The notes under the pieces were generated by a model that did no database searches, was not told where the DNA came from, and was given only the letters and a program-made list of their open reading frames with translations. 25,582 bases of DNA from IMG/VR virus record IMGVR_UViG_3300050821_018259, positions 1 to 25,582 of that record; one strand, given 5' to 3'. Made by a program: the position numbers and the translations under genes. This document shows positions 1 through 7,378 of this stretch, one piece after another. The DNA is from a virus. Within the stretch, counting starts at the first letter, position 1; every line of letters begins with the position of its first letter.

Positions 1-519
1 CTCATCGAATTCGAGGTCGAGGCGCGCATTCAACGCGGCTTCGACTTCCACCCTCACGAGTTGCGCGATGAACGCCTCGCTCAGCGTCTTCGCGCTCTCG
101 TACTGGATGCCGTGATCGCCGAGGTATGGCTCCTGGTGATCAAACTCGTTGAGGATGTTTGACTCGGCGTATTTCGTGGCGTCGTCGATCGATTTGAAGT
201 GCGGGGCATCGACCGTGCCCTTGGTCGCGCGGCCAGCCGCCCAGCCTTTCTCTGCTTTCGGCTCCGGCGCAATGGGATGATGCGCGACCTTGTAGCCGAG
301 TTTCTCGGCGTCACGATCAAAGCGTGATTTCTCAGGCGCGTCCTTCTTAGCGTCTTTCTCTTCTTCCTTTTTCTTGGCGGCCCGCTGGCTGGTCTCCCAG
401 GCTTTGATCGCGCCTTCGTGTGTGAGAGAGACGGCCGCGACGTACTCGTCCCACGACGCGCAGGACGGTACCTCGATGGCGTCGATCTCCTCGCACGCGA
501 GTTCGAATTCTTCGATCAT
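1..519 (-). CDS. Partial hypothetical protein downstream of the Mu F-type head protein
   Basis: The reading frame is open for 173 codons and runs off the window at position 1, so the C-terminus is missing. The start ATG (519-517) overlaps the TGA of the upstream Mu F-type gene in an ATGA arrangement, which indicates translational coupling in the late operon. The visible part is acidic at the N-terminus (MIEEFELACEEIDAIEV), then has a Lys/Glu-rich stretch (KKKEEEKDAKKD) and a more globular part containing DAPHFKSIDDATKYAESNIL. I see no signal peptide or membrane segment and do not recognise the family. Its position right after the portal and Mu F-type genes suggests a head-assembly role such as scaffold or protease, but this is inference from position only. 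Confidence 0.7.
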   Translation of the reverse strand, partial: MIEEFELACEEIDAIEVPSCASWDEYVAAVSLTHEGAIKAWETSQRAAKKKEEEKDAKKDAPEKSRFDRDAEKLGYKVAHHPIAPEPKAEKGWAAGRATKGTVDAPHFKSIDDATKYAESNILNEFDHQEPYLGDHGIQYESAKTLSEAFIAQLVRVEVEAALNARLDLEFDE

Positions 520-2915
520 GCGTCGGGTTCGTGCGTGAGGTCATAGATGATGTCGTCGAGCATAATCCCGCCGAGTCCGCGCAGCGGATTGTGGTCGTGT
601 GGATCGCGCGGCGGCTCAGGCTCTACGGCGGGCTCAACCGGTTCCGCCGTCTGCCCGAGATAGGGATACTCTTTGTCCAACTCGAACAACCGGTCCACCA
701 AATGGTCCCACTCGTGCGGGCTCATCTTCGCGGCGTTCGAGTGCCGGCGCAGATCCAGGCGATCACCCTGATCGTCCCGATGACTCTGGGCTCGGCTCTG
801 GGCTCGCCGCTTCACTGAGGCGAAATAATCGTGGACGTTGTGTGCGGCCATCTGGCCGTCGCCCACGGCCATGCCAATCCGGCCGATCGCGCCACTCCGC
901 GCATCCCCAATGCCGAAGACGCCGGGAATTGTCGTCTGCAGATTGCCGTTGACGACGACCTTCCCATCAGCTGTCCCGATGTCTTTGGGGAGCCAGGAGA
1001 GATTCGTCGCGCCGCCCGCGAACACGCCGACGGCGTCGGCCGGGATTGTGCCGCCGCTTTTCAACGTGACATGGTTGCTGCCGCTCGTGAGGTCTTTCCC
1101 CATCGAGCCAATCTCATCGTTCTCGATGACCTGAATTTTTGGGCTCGCGTTGAGCGCGCGGATCTGGTAATCGGCCATGCTGTTGACAATCGGTGACCGC
1201 GAGACGACCGTGACATCGCGCGCTTGTCTGGCGGCGCCGAGCGCGGCTTGGGCCGCGCCATTCGATCCGCCCACCACGACCACGCTCTTCCCGGCACCTT
1301 CCGCGTTGAGCCGTTTTCCATCGGCGTAGATGACGCTGTCGTCCTCGCCAGGAAAATTCAGCTTGCGGAACTCGATGCCAGCCGCGAGGATGACGGCGCG
1401 CGCCTCGATTTGCTCGCCAGTTGAGAGGGTGAGGGTCTTGAGTTCGGTCTCTGGATCGTACGAGAGCCCGGTCACGCGCACGCCGAGCTTCATCTCGGCG
1501 CCGACGCGCTGCGTCTGCTCGGACATGTTCTTGGCGAGGGCTTCACCCGAGATGCCAATCGGAAACCCCGGATAGTTTTCGATACGGCTTGAGAACCGGG
1601 CCTGCCCGCCGGCCTCTGGGTTGGCGTCGATCACGAGCGTGTCGAGGCCATCGGTGCCGCCCATGATGCCAGCCGCCATGCCGCCCGGCCCCGCGCCGAC
1701 GATGACGATGTCTCTCGGTCCACCCGGCAAGCCGATGCCTTCGATGCCGCCGGGATCGGCGTTCAGGCGGTACATATCCTTGACGAGGCCCTTGAGCTGG
1801 TCCATCTTCTCTTGCACGCCGGCGGAATCCGGCGGCTGGTCGACGCTATCGAGCAGGTCGTTGTTGATGCGGGACCATTCGCCCTTCAGGCGTTCGAATT
1901 CCGCGCGGTCATGTGCGAGCTGTTCAGGCGCCGGTGCCCCAGGCCCACCGCCGCCGAAGAAATGCCCGTGATAGCCCCGCTCGACTTTGCTCTCGTCGAA
2001 TTCGAGTTCGTACTGGTTGGCCACGCCGGCGCGCAGCTGCATCAACAATTCGATGTGCTCGATGAGGCTGGTGCTGCTCGCAATTTCCACGAGCTGGCAG
2101 CGGCAGTTGTCGCCGCCGAGGCACTTGTAGTACGGCACGGCCATGACGTCCGCTTCGTCGGAGTCATCGGGGAAGGTCGTGCCGTCCGCGGCCTCGCATT
2201 CGTCACACGTACTCGCGTCCAGCACGGACGTGAACATCAGGATGGCCTCGCCTTCGAACTGATCCTGGCTGGCGAGTTCGATCGCGCGGCCGAACGCAAA
2301 CGCGCTGTTGATGATCGCGCCGGCCATGCGCTTGAGGCCCGTCGTGATGTGCCGCGCCGCGAGCGCCTGCCACTCAGCGGCCTTCCGCGCGCGCTGCACG
2401 CGCGTCTCGACCTGCCGCACGTCGTCGGTCCAATCCTGCATGAGCCGCGTCACGCGCTGCGTGGCGAGCGCGCGCATCCGGTCGTCGCACCGCACCCGCA
2501 AGGCGATCGGGAGAAAGAGGCCGGTCTGGTCGTCGGCCAACTCGAGCGACGCGCCCTGGCGGTTCCGTTCCTGGCGTAATTCGAACGCGCCGTACCGGGC
2601 AGCCCGCTCCTGCGCGCGCTGGCAGAGCGCCAGCATGTCTTCGGTGAGGTCGCGCAGATCGAGGGTTGATGCCGCCTGTAGCAGCGCATCGGCCCGCAGC
2701 AATGAGAGCGCTTCGGTCAGGGCGAGCACGTCGGCGTCGAGGCGCGGCGGAATGTCGGTGAGCGAGAGCACGCGCTCTTCGAGCGGCGTTGGCATCCGCG
2801 AGAGTTTGACCTTGGGTTTCGAGAGGATAGGCTGATAGCCGTACGGCGGTTTGGGCTTCTTCTTCAGTTGCCCGCCGATGAGCGGGACATACGCGACATC
2901 ACTAATGAGCGGCAT
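516..2915 (-). CDS. Mu F-like minor head protein fused to a thioredoxin-reductase-like flavoprotein
   Basis: This is a 799-aa protein in one uninterrupted frame. Residues about 150-275 look like the phage Mu F/SPP1 gp7 minor head family: a helical part, then LDASTCDECEAADGTTFP (C237, C240) and YYKCLGGDNCRC (C265, C271, C273). Mu F-type proteins sit with the portal inside the capsid. Residues about 401-698 are a complete two-Rossmann thioredoxin-reductase-like module: FAD motif GAGPGG (407-412), second dinucleotide motif VVVGGSNGAA (546-555) and C-terminal FAD motif GIGDARSG (668-675). Where classical thioredoxin reductases carry a CATC redox pair, this protein has SVIYADGKRL, so the CxxC is absent. 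An acidic proline-rich tail follows (700-799). Portal and Mu F families occur together in Mu-like head modules, and the portal is upstream here. Mu F proteins fused to toxin domains are known, but a reductase fusion is unusual. The domain calls are firm; catalytic activity is not established. Confidence 0.9.
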   Translation of the reverse strand: MPLISDVAYVPLIGGQLKKKPKPPYGYQPILSKPKVKLSRMPTPLEERVLSLTDIPPRLDADVLALTEALSLLRADALLQAASTLDLRDLTEDMLALCQRAQERAARYGAFELRQERNRQGASLELADDQTGLFLPIALRVRCDDRMRALATQRVTRLMQDWTDDVRQVETRVQRARKAAEWQALAARHITTGLKRMAGAIINSAFAFGRAIELASQDQFEGEAILMFTSVLDASTCDECEAADGTTFPDDSDEADVMAVPYYKCLGGDNCRCQLVEIASSTSLIEHIELLMQLRAGVANQYELEFDESKVERGYHGHFFGGGGPGAPAPEQLAHDRAEFERLKGEWSRINNDLLDSVDQPPDSAGVQEKMDQLKGLVKDMYRLNADPGGIEGIGLPGGPRDIVIVGAGPGGMAAGIMGGTDGLDTLVIDANPEAGGQARFSSRIENYPGFPIGISGEALAKNMSEQTQRVGAEMKLGVRVTGLSYDPETELKTLTLSTGEQIEARAVILAAGIEFRKLNFPGEDDSVIYADGKRLNAEGAGKSVVVVGGSNGAAQAALGAARQARDVTVVSRSPIVNSMADYQIRALNASPKIQVIENDEIGSMGKDLTSGSNHVTLKSGGTIPADAVGVFAGGATNLSWLPKDIGTADGKVVVNGNLQTTIPGVFGIGDARSGAIGRIGMAVGDGQMAAHNVHDYFASVKRRAQSRAQSHRDDQGDRLDLRRHSNAAKMSPHEWDHLVDRLFELDKEYPYLGQTAEPVEPAVEPEPPRDPHDHNPLRGLGGIMLDDIIYDLTHEPDA

Positions 2916-2918
2916 GGG

Positions 2919-3299
2919 TTACGACCCGACTGGCGCCCCATCGGCCGTCCAGACGAATTCTGAGACGGGCAAGTGCTTGTTACAGCCGCAGCAGAAGGTC
3001 GCGCCGTAGAAGGATGGATCGCGCGCGTACGTTTCGGAGAGTGCGCGGCCCATCGACGTGACTGAGCCGCACCCGCCGATCCGTGGCGCGTGGGAATCCT
3101 TCCCGGCGTCGTCCACCAGGGCGAGTTCGCGCCCGACGTGCTTGTAGGCGTCGCGGTACGGCCGCACGAAGCCTTTCGCGCGCTCGTCTGGACAGAGCAC
3201 GATGTAGCCGTCGTGCTGGCCGGTGGCATTGGTCTGGCCGGCGCGAACCTCAGCGACGGGCTTGCCGTTCGTCGTGCAGAGCGCGGGTGTGTCAGCCAT
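2919..3299 (-). CDS. Conserved phage protein with a C-terminal cysteine cluster
   Basis: The gene encodes 126 aa from ATG 3299 (MADTPALCTTNGKPVAEV). An in-frame upstream extension would overlap the preceding membrane-protein gene and is compositionally unlike this protein, so the internal ATG is preferred. The C-terminal half reads GGCGSVTSMGRALSETYARD and then FYGATFCCGCNKHLPVSEF. The CC-x-C arrangement with a further Cys upstream could bind a metal ion. I recognise this pattern as recurrent in phage head or lysis regions but cannot name a function. The stop lies 3 nt before the Mu F-type start, so the two are co-transcribed. Confidence 0.75.
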   Translation of the reverse strand: MADTPALCTTNGKPVAEVRAGQTNATGQHDGYIVLCPDERAKGFVRPYRDAYKHVGRELALVDDAGKDSHAPRIGGCGSVTSMGRALSETYARDPSFYGATFCCGCNKHLPVSEFVWTADGAPVGS

Positions 3300-3303
3300 G
3301 CGA

Positions 3304-3498
3304 TCAGGCCCACGGATTCGGGACGGGCCGACCGAACAGGATGTAGAGCACCGCGCCGCACGCGACCAATGCATGCAGGACCGTCTCGATATCTCCAGAG
3401 ATCGGGAACCCGAGAATGTGCGCGACTGGTGGGACGATCCAGTAGATGAAGATGGCGACGACGAGCGCGATGAGAATCCGCCAGAACCAGTTGGGCAT
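3304..3498 (-). CDS. Small two-TM membrane protein (holin-like candidate)
   Basis: The gene encodes 64 aa from ATG 3498, or one more residue from GTG 3501. Two hydrophobic segments are visible: WFWRILIALVVAIFIYWIV near the N-terminus and VLHALVACGAVLYILF near the C-terminus, joined by a short loop. Its start overlaps the stop of the upstream coiled-coil membrane gene in a TGATG arrangement. Small two-span membrane proteins next to a membrane-anchored coiled-coil protein are common in phage lysis cassettes, so a holin is plausible. No endolysin is visible in the window, so this remains inference. Confidence 0.75.
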   Translation of the reverse strand: MPNWFWRILIALVVAIFIYWIVPPVAHILGFPISGDIETVLHALVACGAVLYILFGRPVPNPWA

Positions 3499-4178
3499 CA
3501 CTTCTCCTCTGTTCTTGCTGCTGCTGCTGCTGCTGCTGCTGCGTGATCGATGGCGATTTGTGCGGCGAGGCGATCGGCGAGGATTTGATCCAATTCGGTG
3601 ATCCTGGCCTCGGCGGCCGCGATCGCCTCGGCTTCCTCCGGTAACTCCGGCAACTCGAGTTTGATCGAGAGCGCGCGCACTTTCTTCAGCGCGATCAAGG
3701 TCACTTTGACTGCGTCACGCTCGGCCGTCCGCGCCGCCGTCATGTCGCTGTTCACGAGGGTGTGAATTTTCTCGTTCCCATGCTGGATGATGGCCAGTTG
3801 CTCGTTGACATGCTTTTCAGACAGGACGCGCTGCCGCGCGACTTCATCGGTGCGCGCGATCGTGTCCTTCTGCGCATTGAGCAATAACGTCGCGGCCGCG
3901 GCGGCTTGCGTGGCGACGTTTGCGGCTTGTTTCGCCACGCGGTCCGCTAATTCGTCCTGCCGGCGCCAATCTTCCGCTTTCTCGTCGCTCTTGAGTTGCG
4001 CGGCGGTCTTGGCCGCCGCGATCGCGTTGACCGCATCACGCGCGTCTTTCTTTGCTTGCATCCAGCCCGTCATGCCGGCGAGCGCGAGCACTTGGATGAC
4101 GCCGAAGATGACGGCAATCAATCCGATCAGCAAGGTGACGTTCGTCGCTGGTAAGACCTGGGAGACTTGCGTGGGCAC
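3498..4178 (-). CDS. Membrane-anchored coiled-coil protein with a polyalanine tail
   Basis: The gene encodes 226 aa. A single N-terminal transmembrane segment (about residues 15-40, LLIGLIAVIFGVIQVLALAG) is followed by a long Ala/Lys/Glu/Gln-rich helical region that should form coiled coil through about residue 205. The C-terminus contains a run of alanines encoded by a (GCA)9 tract on the coding strand, then RTEEK. The one-TM-plus-coiled-coil layout resembles phage i-spanins or other membrane-tethered structural proteins, and its neighbour is a two-TM protein. I cannot assign a precise family. The polyalanine tract is a microsatellite that could vary in length. Confidence 0.75.
   Translation of the reverse strand: MPTQVSQVLPATNVTLLIGLIAVIFGVIQVLALAGMTGWMQAKKDARDAVNAIAAAKTAAQLKSDEKAEDWRRQDELADRVAKQAANVATQAAAAATLLLNAQKDTIARTDEVARQRVLSEKHVNEQLAIIQHGNEKIHTLVNSDMTAARTAERDAVKVTLIALKKVRALSIKLELPELPEEAEAIAAAEARITELDQILADRLAAQIAIDHAAAAAAAAARTEEK
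3516..3542. repeat. (TGC)9 trinucleotide repeat
   Basis: Nine perfect TGC units on the plus strand encode the polyalanine run near the C-terminus of the coiled-coil membrane protein on the minus strand. Confidence 0.95.
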
Positions 4179-4778
4179 TCAGAACCTCACGTGCACCGAA
4201 TGCGAATCGCCGTTCACGGTCGTCCAATGCCCGTGCCCTTTCTCGCCGGCGGCCGCGTGAATCTGTTTGGCGACGGCAGGGTCCGTCGTCCTGTACGTCG
4301 ACGAGAAGGGACCGTGCGCCACGGTGTACTTGTCTTCCAGCGCGAGCGACTGCACGTGTTTGTGGAACCGGTCGCGCTTCGATCCGGCGACCGCCTTGAA
4401 GCCCTTGTGGGGCCCGCTGCCGGAGGCACCGAGGTCGATGCCTTCGTCGTAGGCGAGACTCTCGCCGACCATGCGGCCGGCGGCCTCTAGTGCCTCCTGA
4501 CTGAAATTGTGACTTTCGTTGGGACCGACGTGCCCGTGACCCACGCCCAGATCGGCGTAGTTCTCCAGCCCGGCATCGAGCGTCTTGGCTTTCTTGAAGG
4601 GTTTCCCCATCTTGCCATGCCCGCTATCCGCAGGCGCGTCTGCCGCCATAATGTCTTCACCGGCCCCTTCGAGTGACGAAGTACAGATCGCAGCGGCGCT
4701 GCCTTCATCGTGTCCTTTCGATTGCACTTGTTCCCAGCAGTCGTGCCACTTCTGGGTGTGATGTCCTTTGCCTGGCAT
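4179..4778 (-). CDS. Virion-operon protein with AICTSSL and GSGPHKG motifs
   Basis: The gene encodes 199 aa from ATG 4778, which is preceded by GGAG about 10 nt upstream. A longer in-frame extension overlaps the upstream 55-aa gene and is not favoured. The N-terminus KWHDCWEQVQSKGHDEGSAAAICTSSL resembles a short Cys-containing helix seen in many phage head-associated proteins. Then come GKMGKPFKKAKTLD, LEAAGRMVGESLAYDEG, and LGASGSGPHKGFKAVAG, and a C-terminal His-rich domain ending in HWTTVNGDSHSVHVRF. The AAGRxxGE and GSGPHxG motifs recur in two other proteins of this operon (7379-7837 and 7834-8997). Function is unknown; a head or accessory virion role is inferred from the neighbourhood. 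Confidence 0.8.
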   Translation of the reverse strand: MPGKGHHTQKWHDCWEQVQSKGHDEGSAAAICTSSLEGAGEDIMAADAPADSGHGKMGKPFKKAKTLDAGLENYADLGVGHGHVGPNESHNFSQEALEAAGRMVGESLAYDEGIDLGASGSGPHKGFKAVAGSKRDRFHKHVQSLALEDKYTVAHGPFSSTYRTTDPAVAKQIHAAAGEKGHGHWTTVNGDSHSVHVRF

Positions 4779-4788
4779 GGCGTGGCTC

Positions 4789-4956
4789 CTATCCCGCTGG
4801 CCATCGGGGATCTTCGTTGTCGTCTTGCTCGATCGTCGGAAACCGACTCGGCGGTTGAGCATCGTCGATGGGCGCGCTCGCGTCTTCACTCGGCGTCGGG
4901 GCCACGACAGCTGGCGTGATGAGTCCCGAGAATTCCTGTTCGACGATCTTGGACAT
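4789..4956 (-). CDS. Small acidic hypothetical protein
   Basis: The gene encodes 55 aa (MSKIVEQEFSGLITPAVVAP and so on). The ATG overlaps the TAA of the upstream 43-aa gene as TAATG, and the stop is 10 nt before the next start. The sequence is rich in Asp, Glu and Pro and is probably largely disordered. It is supported by coupled translation and tight packing rather than by homology. Confidence 0.6.
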   Translation of the reverse strand: MSKIVEQEFSGLITPAVVAPTPSEDASAPIDDAQPPSRFPTIEQDDNEDPRWPAG

Positions 4957-5087
4957 TACGTTCCACACTTCGATGCCGCGTGATGGTAGACCTGCGCGGC
5001 GGCATCCCGCAGTTTCTTGACGCGCTCGATGTTCCCCGCGCCGGCGTGATGGTCGATGAGTTCATGGAGCGCCCGAACTGCGCTCAT
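4956..5087 (-). CDS. Very small helical hypothetical protein
   Basis: The gene encodes 43 aa: MSAVRALHELIDHHAGAGNI, then ERVKKLRDAAAQVYHHAASKCGT. It is amphipathic and His-rich, probably a helical hairpin. It fills the gap between the mini-ORF at 5097 and the 55-aa gene, and its TAA overlaps the next start. I know of no family for it. Confidence 0.55.
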   Translation of the reverse strand: MSAVRALHELIDHHAGAGNIERVKKLRDAAAQVYHHAASKCGT

Positions 5088-5096
5088 GGCTTTCGG

Positions 5097-5141
5097 TCAC
5101 AAGCCATTGTCGATGGTCTTATTCGGTTTCCCGATCGCCAT
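5097..5141 (-). CDS. 14-codon mini-ORF carrying the IGKP motif
   Basis: ATG follows the stop of the LamG gene with no gap and reads MAIGKPNKTIDNGL. The IGKPxK string recurs in three larger proteins of the same operon, which suggests that this is either a real micropeptide or the remnant of a larger IGKP protein. It is too short to support by composition. Confidence 0.3.
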   Translation of the reverse strand: MAIGKPNKTIDNGL

Positions 5142-6233
5142 TTATGATCCTGTCCGACGCACGATGTTATGCAGCGCGATCTGGTCCGGCGTGAGCGCGT
5201 GGTCGTAGAACGCGATGTCCGCGAGATTGCCGATGAAACCATCCGACGGGTGGAAGAACGGAGGGCCGCCGCTACTGAACCCCCCACCGATATGGATCGG
5301 GATGCCGGGCGCGCCGGCAATCAGTCCGAACATGTAGGTCGAATTGACGAGGACACCATCGAGATACAGAAAGAGGATCGGCGCGAATGGATCGATGGGG
5401 TTTGGACCGATGAAGACGGCACAGACATGGTGCCACGCGTTTGCAGAGAGATCGATGCCGACGCTGACACTGCTGGCGCTGCCATTGAAAAGAAAGAAGC
5501 CGACACGCCCGGAGGCGACGATCAGATTCCATCCAGGCGGTGTGTCAAAGCTCTCGGCGTGCGTGCCAGATTGCGAGACAATGACGCCCCTGAGCGCTGT
5601 TGTTTGAAACCACGCCTCGACGGTAAAGAGCTTCACCTTGGGTGGCGATGGGAATGTGAAGTTGTTCACTTCGATATAGGTCTGGAATCCCCCAGGCACA
5701 CTACCGGCAAATGCGGTCGATGGATCGATGCCGATGCCCGGTTGCCCTTGCATGATGCCGGTCGGCTCTGGGGTGGTGCCAGATGCATTCGGTTGCCCCT
5801 GCACGGCGCTGCCAGAGTAGAACGCATGATGCCCGTTGTTCCCGGAGTCGATCGCATAGGCACCGGTGTCGTTCAAGCGCCAATATGCAATCGCGCCGTC
5901 TGCAATGACGAGCTTCGCGTATTCGTCTGGCCGTGCCGGTTGCGCCGTCAGAAATCCGGTCAATGTCAATGAAGGCAACACAACCGCCTGTTCTAAGGTC
6001 GCACTATCAACCTGAAAGTCGGTGAAGTTCGTCCAATCCATACGGCCACTTTCGTCACCCGGTCGGCCCGGAATAATATCCGTCACGCGCGGACTCAAAT
6101 CGTGGCTGCCGCGCTCAGGGTCGCGCTCGACGTCGTTCGGCTGAATCGGCTCTTCGATCGGTTTGCTATCGCGCCAGCCGTCTTCGAATTCGGCGTCCTC
6201 GCCGGTGCCGTACTGTGCGTACCATTCGCTCAT
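5142..6233 (-). CDS. LamG/concanavalin A-like lectin domain virion protein
   Basis: The gene encodes 363 aa. Residues 1-100 are an acidic adaptor-like region. Residues about 104-360 form a Laminin G-like jelly-roll domain: IAYWRLND (115-122), NNGHHAFYSG (132-141), FTVEAWFQTTA (203-213), AWHHVCAVF (266-274), LFLYLDGVLVNSTY (287-300) and the closing GFIGNLADIAFYDHALTPDQI (332-352). This pattern matches the LamG_3-type concanavalin-like fold, which in phages usually decorates the virion and binds carbohydrate. Its start overlaps the stop of the histidine-phosphatase-like gene by 4 nt. The fold is well supported; the ligand is unknown. Confidence 0.88.
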   Translation of the reverse strand: MSEWYAQYGTGEDAEFEDGWRDSKPIEEPIQPNDVERDPERGSHDLSPRVTDIIPGRPGDESGRMDWTNFTDFQVDSATLEQAVVLPSLTLTGFLTAQPARPDEYAKLVIADGAIAYWRLNDTGAYAIDSGNNGHHAFYSGSAVQGQPNASGTTPEPTGIMQGQPGIGIDPSTAFAGSVPGGFQTYIEVNNFTFPSPPKVKLFTVEAWFQTTALRGVIVSQSGTHAESFDTPPGWNLIVASGRVGFFLFNGSASSVSVGIDLSANAWHHVCAVFIGPNPIDPFAPILFLYLDGVLVNSTYMFGLIAGAPGIPIHIGGGFSSGGPPFFHPSDGFIGNLADIAFYDHALTPDQIALHNIVRRTGS

Positions 6234-7129
6234 TGGCCAGGTACGTCCCGCACCGATGGCGCGGCCGGTGCGATGCCGGGCTTCAAACGTGCGGGCCCGA
6301 TCGTGTGGATCGCCGCGCCGGTGCGCGCCGCCATTTTTTGCCGGGCGTGTTCATCGGAGACGGCCGATACGTCTTGCCAGTCGCCCGCCGATGTCTGCAC
6401 TTGAAAGGCCCGCTTCGACGCCATCGGCCGCTCGTACTGGCCTTCACCGGCGCCGGGATCGACTCGTGCGTGAATCGGATCGCCGAGCATGGGATCGGGT
6501 GTTTGCGGCTGTAGATTGACGGCGCTCACGATCCAGTTGGCCGACACGAGCAAGAGGCCACCGGGATCGACGGGATAGGCTTGCTCGAGGCTGGCCAAGT
6601 CCACGTCCTCTCCTTGTTTCGCGGCGAGGCCAATGAGCACCTGCGAATTGCGGCCGTGCGCGACGACGATGTGCCAGTCCGCCGCTTCGACGAGCGGCTT
6701 CACGAACGGGACATAGCGATGGAGAAACGCGTTGATGCTCTCGCCGGTCGGCGCGGCGACATTCGGATGCGTGATGAGTTGCTTGATCTGCCGCGACGAT
6801 TGGACGGTCGAGCGCCCGGCAAATGCCCCGAGGTTCCAGGTCCGCAACGAGGGTGTGCTCTGCGTGGGCATCCCCAAGACCGTGGCGATAATGCCTGCCG
6901 TTTCCTTTGCGTGCTCGAGATCGCTGCTCATAATCGGTGGACTGACTGTTTCACCTTCGGCACTGAGTCGTTGCCGCCATTGCGCGAGCGCCGCGCCAGC
7001 CCGCAGCGCATCCTGTACGCCCTCGTCGGTGAGTGGCCAATCCAGCCAGCCGCGATGAATATCGCCAGGACCGCCGGTCGCCGCGGAATTACCAGCCGTG
7101 CGGCCATGACGGACGAAGGCCAGACTCAT
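6230..7129 (-). CDS. Histidine phosphatase (phosphoglycerate-mutase-like) protein in the virion operon
   Basis: The gene encodes 299 aa. Residues 1-205 form a histidine phosphatase domain: the phosphohistidine motif FVRHGRTAGN (5-14, H8), SSDLEHAKETA (68-78), PTGES (127-131) and the second catalytic histidine in VVAHGR (155-160, H158). Two usual positions are changed: the Arg normally found in the 'SSxLxRAxxTA' motif is H73, and the expected Glu of 'LxExxxG' is T97 in LRTWNLG. Activity may therefore be altered. The C-terminal 90 residues are an unrelated extension that may attach the enzyme to the virion. ATGA overlaps at both ends tie it to the structural operon. Cellular relatives dephosphorylate small molecules or proteins; the substrate here is unknown. 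Confidence 0.88.
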   Translation of the reverse strand: MSLAFVRHGRTAGNSAATGGPGDIHRGWLDWPLTDEGVQDALRAGAALAQWRQRLSAEGETVSPPIMSSDLEHAKETAGIIATVLGMPTQSTPSLRTWNLGAFAGRSTVQSSRQIKQLITHPNVAAPTGESINAFLHRYVPFVKPLVEAADWHIVVAHGRNSQVLIGLAAKQGEDVDLASLEQAYPVDPGGLLLVSANWIVSAVNLQPQTPDPMLGDPIHARVDPGAGEGQYERPMASKRAFQVQTSAGDWQDVSAVSDEHARQKMAARTGAAIHTIGPARLKPGIAPAAPSVRDVPGQ

Positions 7130-7371
7130 GGGCAGTACACGACGCGCCCGTCGCCGTCGACGACGGTCGAGACGAGGAGAATCTTGCAGCCGAGAAAGTC
7201 GAGCGGGACGAAGCCGCGCCCGCGGATCATCTGGTTCGTCTTGTCGCCGAAGAGATATTCAGCGATCTGGACCCACTCATCGAGCGTGACCGGAATCGTA
7301 TCCGGGTGCGTGGCGAATTCCTGTTGTTTCGCCAGTCGCGCTTCGAGCCGGTCGCAGATGGTGTCAGTCAC
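7126..7371 (-). CDS. Hypothetical phage protein
   Basis: The gene encodes 81 aa from GTG 7371, which lies 8 nt after the stop of the upstream gene. An alternative ATG at 7419 would overlap that gene by 41 nt. The sequence (VTDTICDRLEARLAKQQEFA, DEWVQIAEYLFGDKTNQMI, FVPLDFLGCKILLVSTVVDG) looks like a compact alpha/beta protein. Its stop overlaps the start of the phosphatase-like gene as ATGA. I do not recognise the family. Confidence 0.65.
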   Translation of the reverse strand: MTDTICDRLEARLAKQQEFATHPDTIPVTLDEWVQIAEYLFGDKTNQMIRGRGFVPLDFLGCKILLVSTVVDGDGRVVYCP

Positions 7372-7378
7372 TTGTGCG

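Noticed and set aside
1812-2579. Long plus-strand open frames opposite the Mu F and portal genes (also 11807-12586, 23208-24539)
   Set aside because: They are antisense to strong genes, have Arg/Ala/Pro-biased composition, no ribosome-binding site and no recognisable domain. High GC makes such frames common.
3515-3545. CRISPR-like or tandem element at the TGC run
   Set aside because: It is a simple trinucleotide repeat encoding alanine. I saw no CRISPR array in the window.
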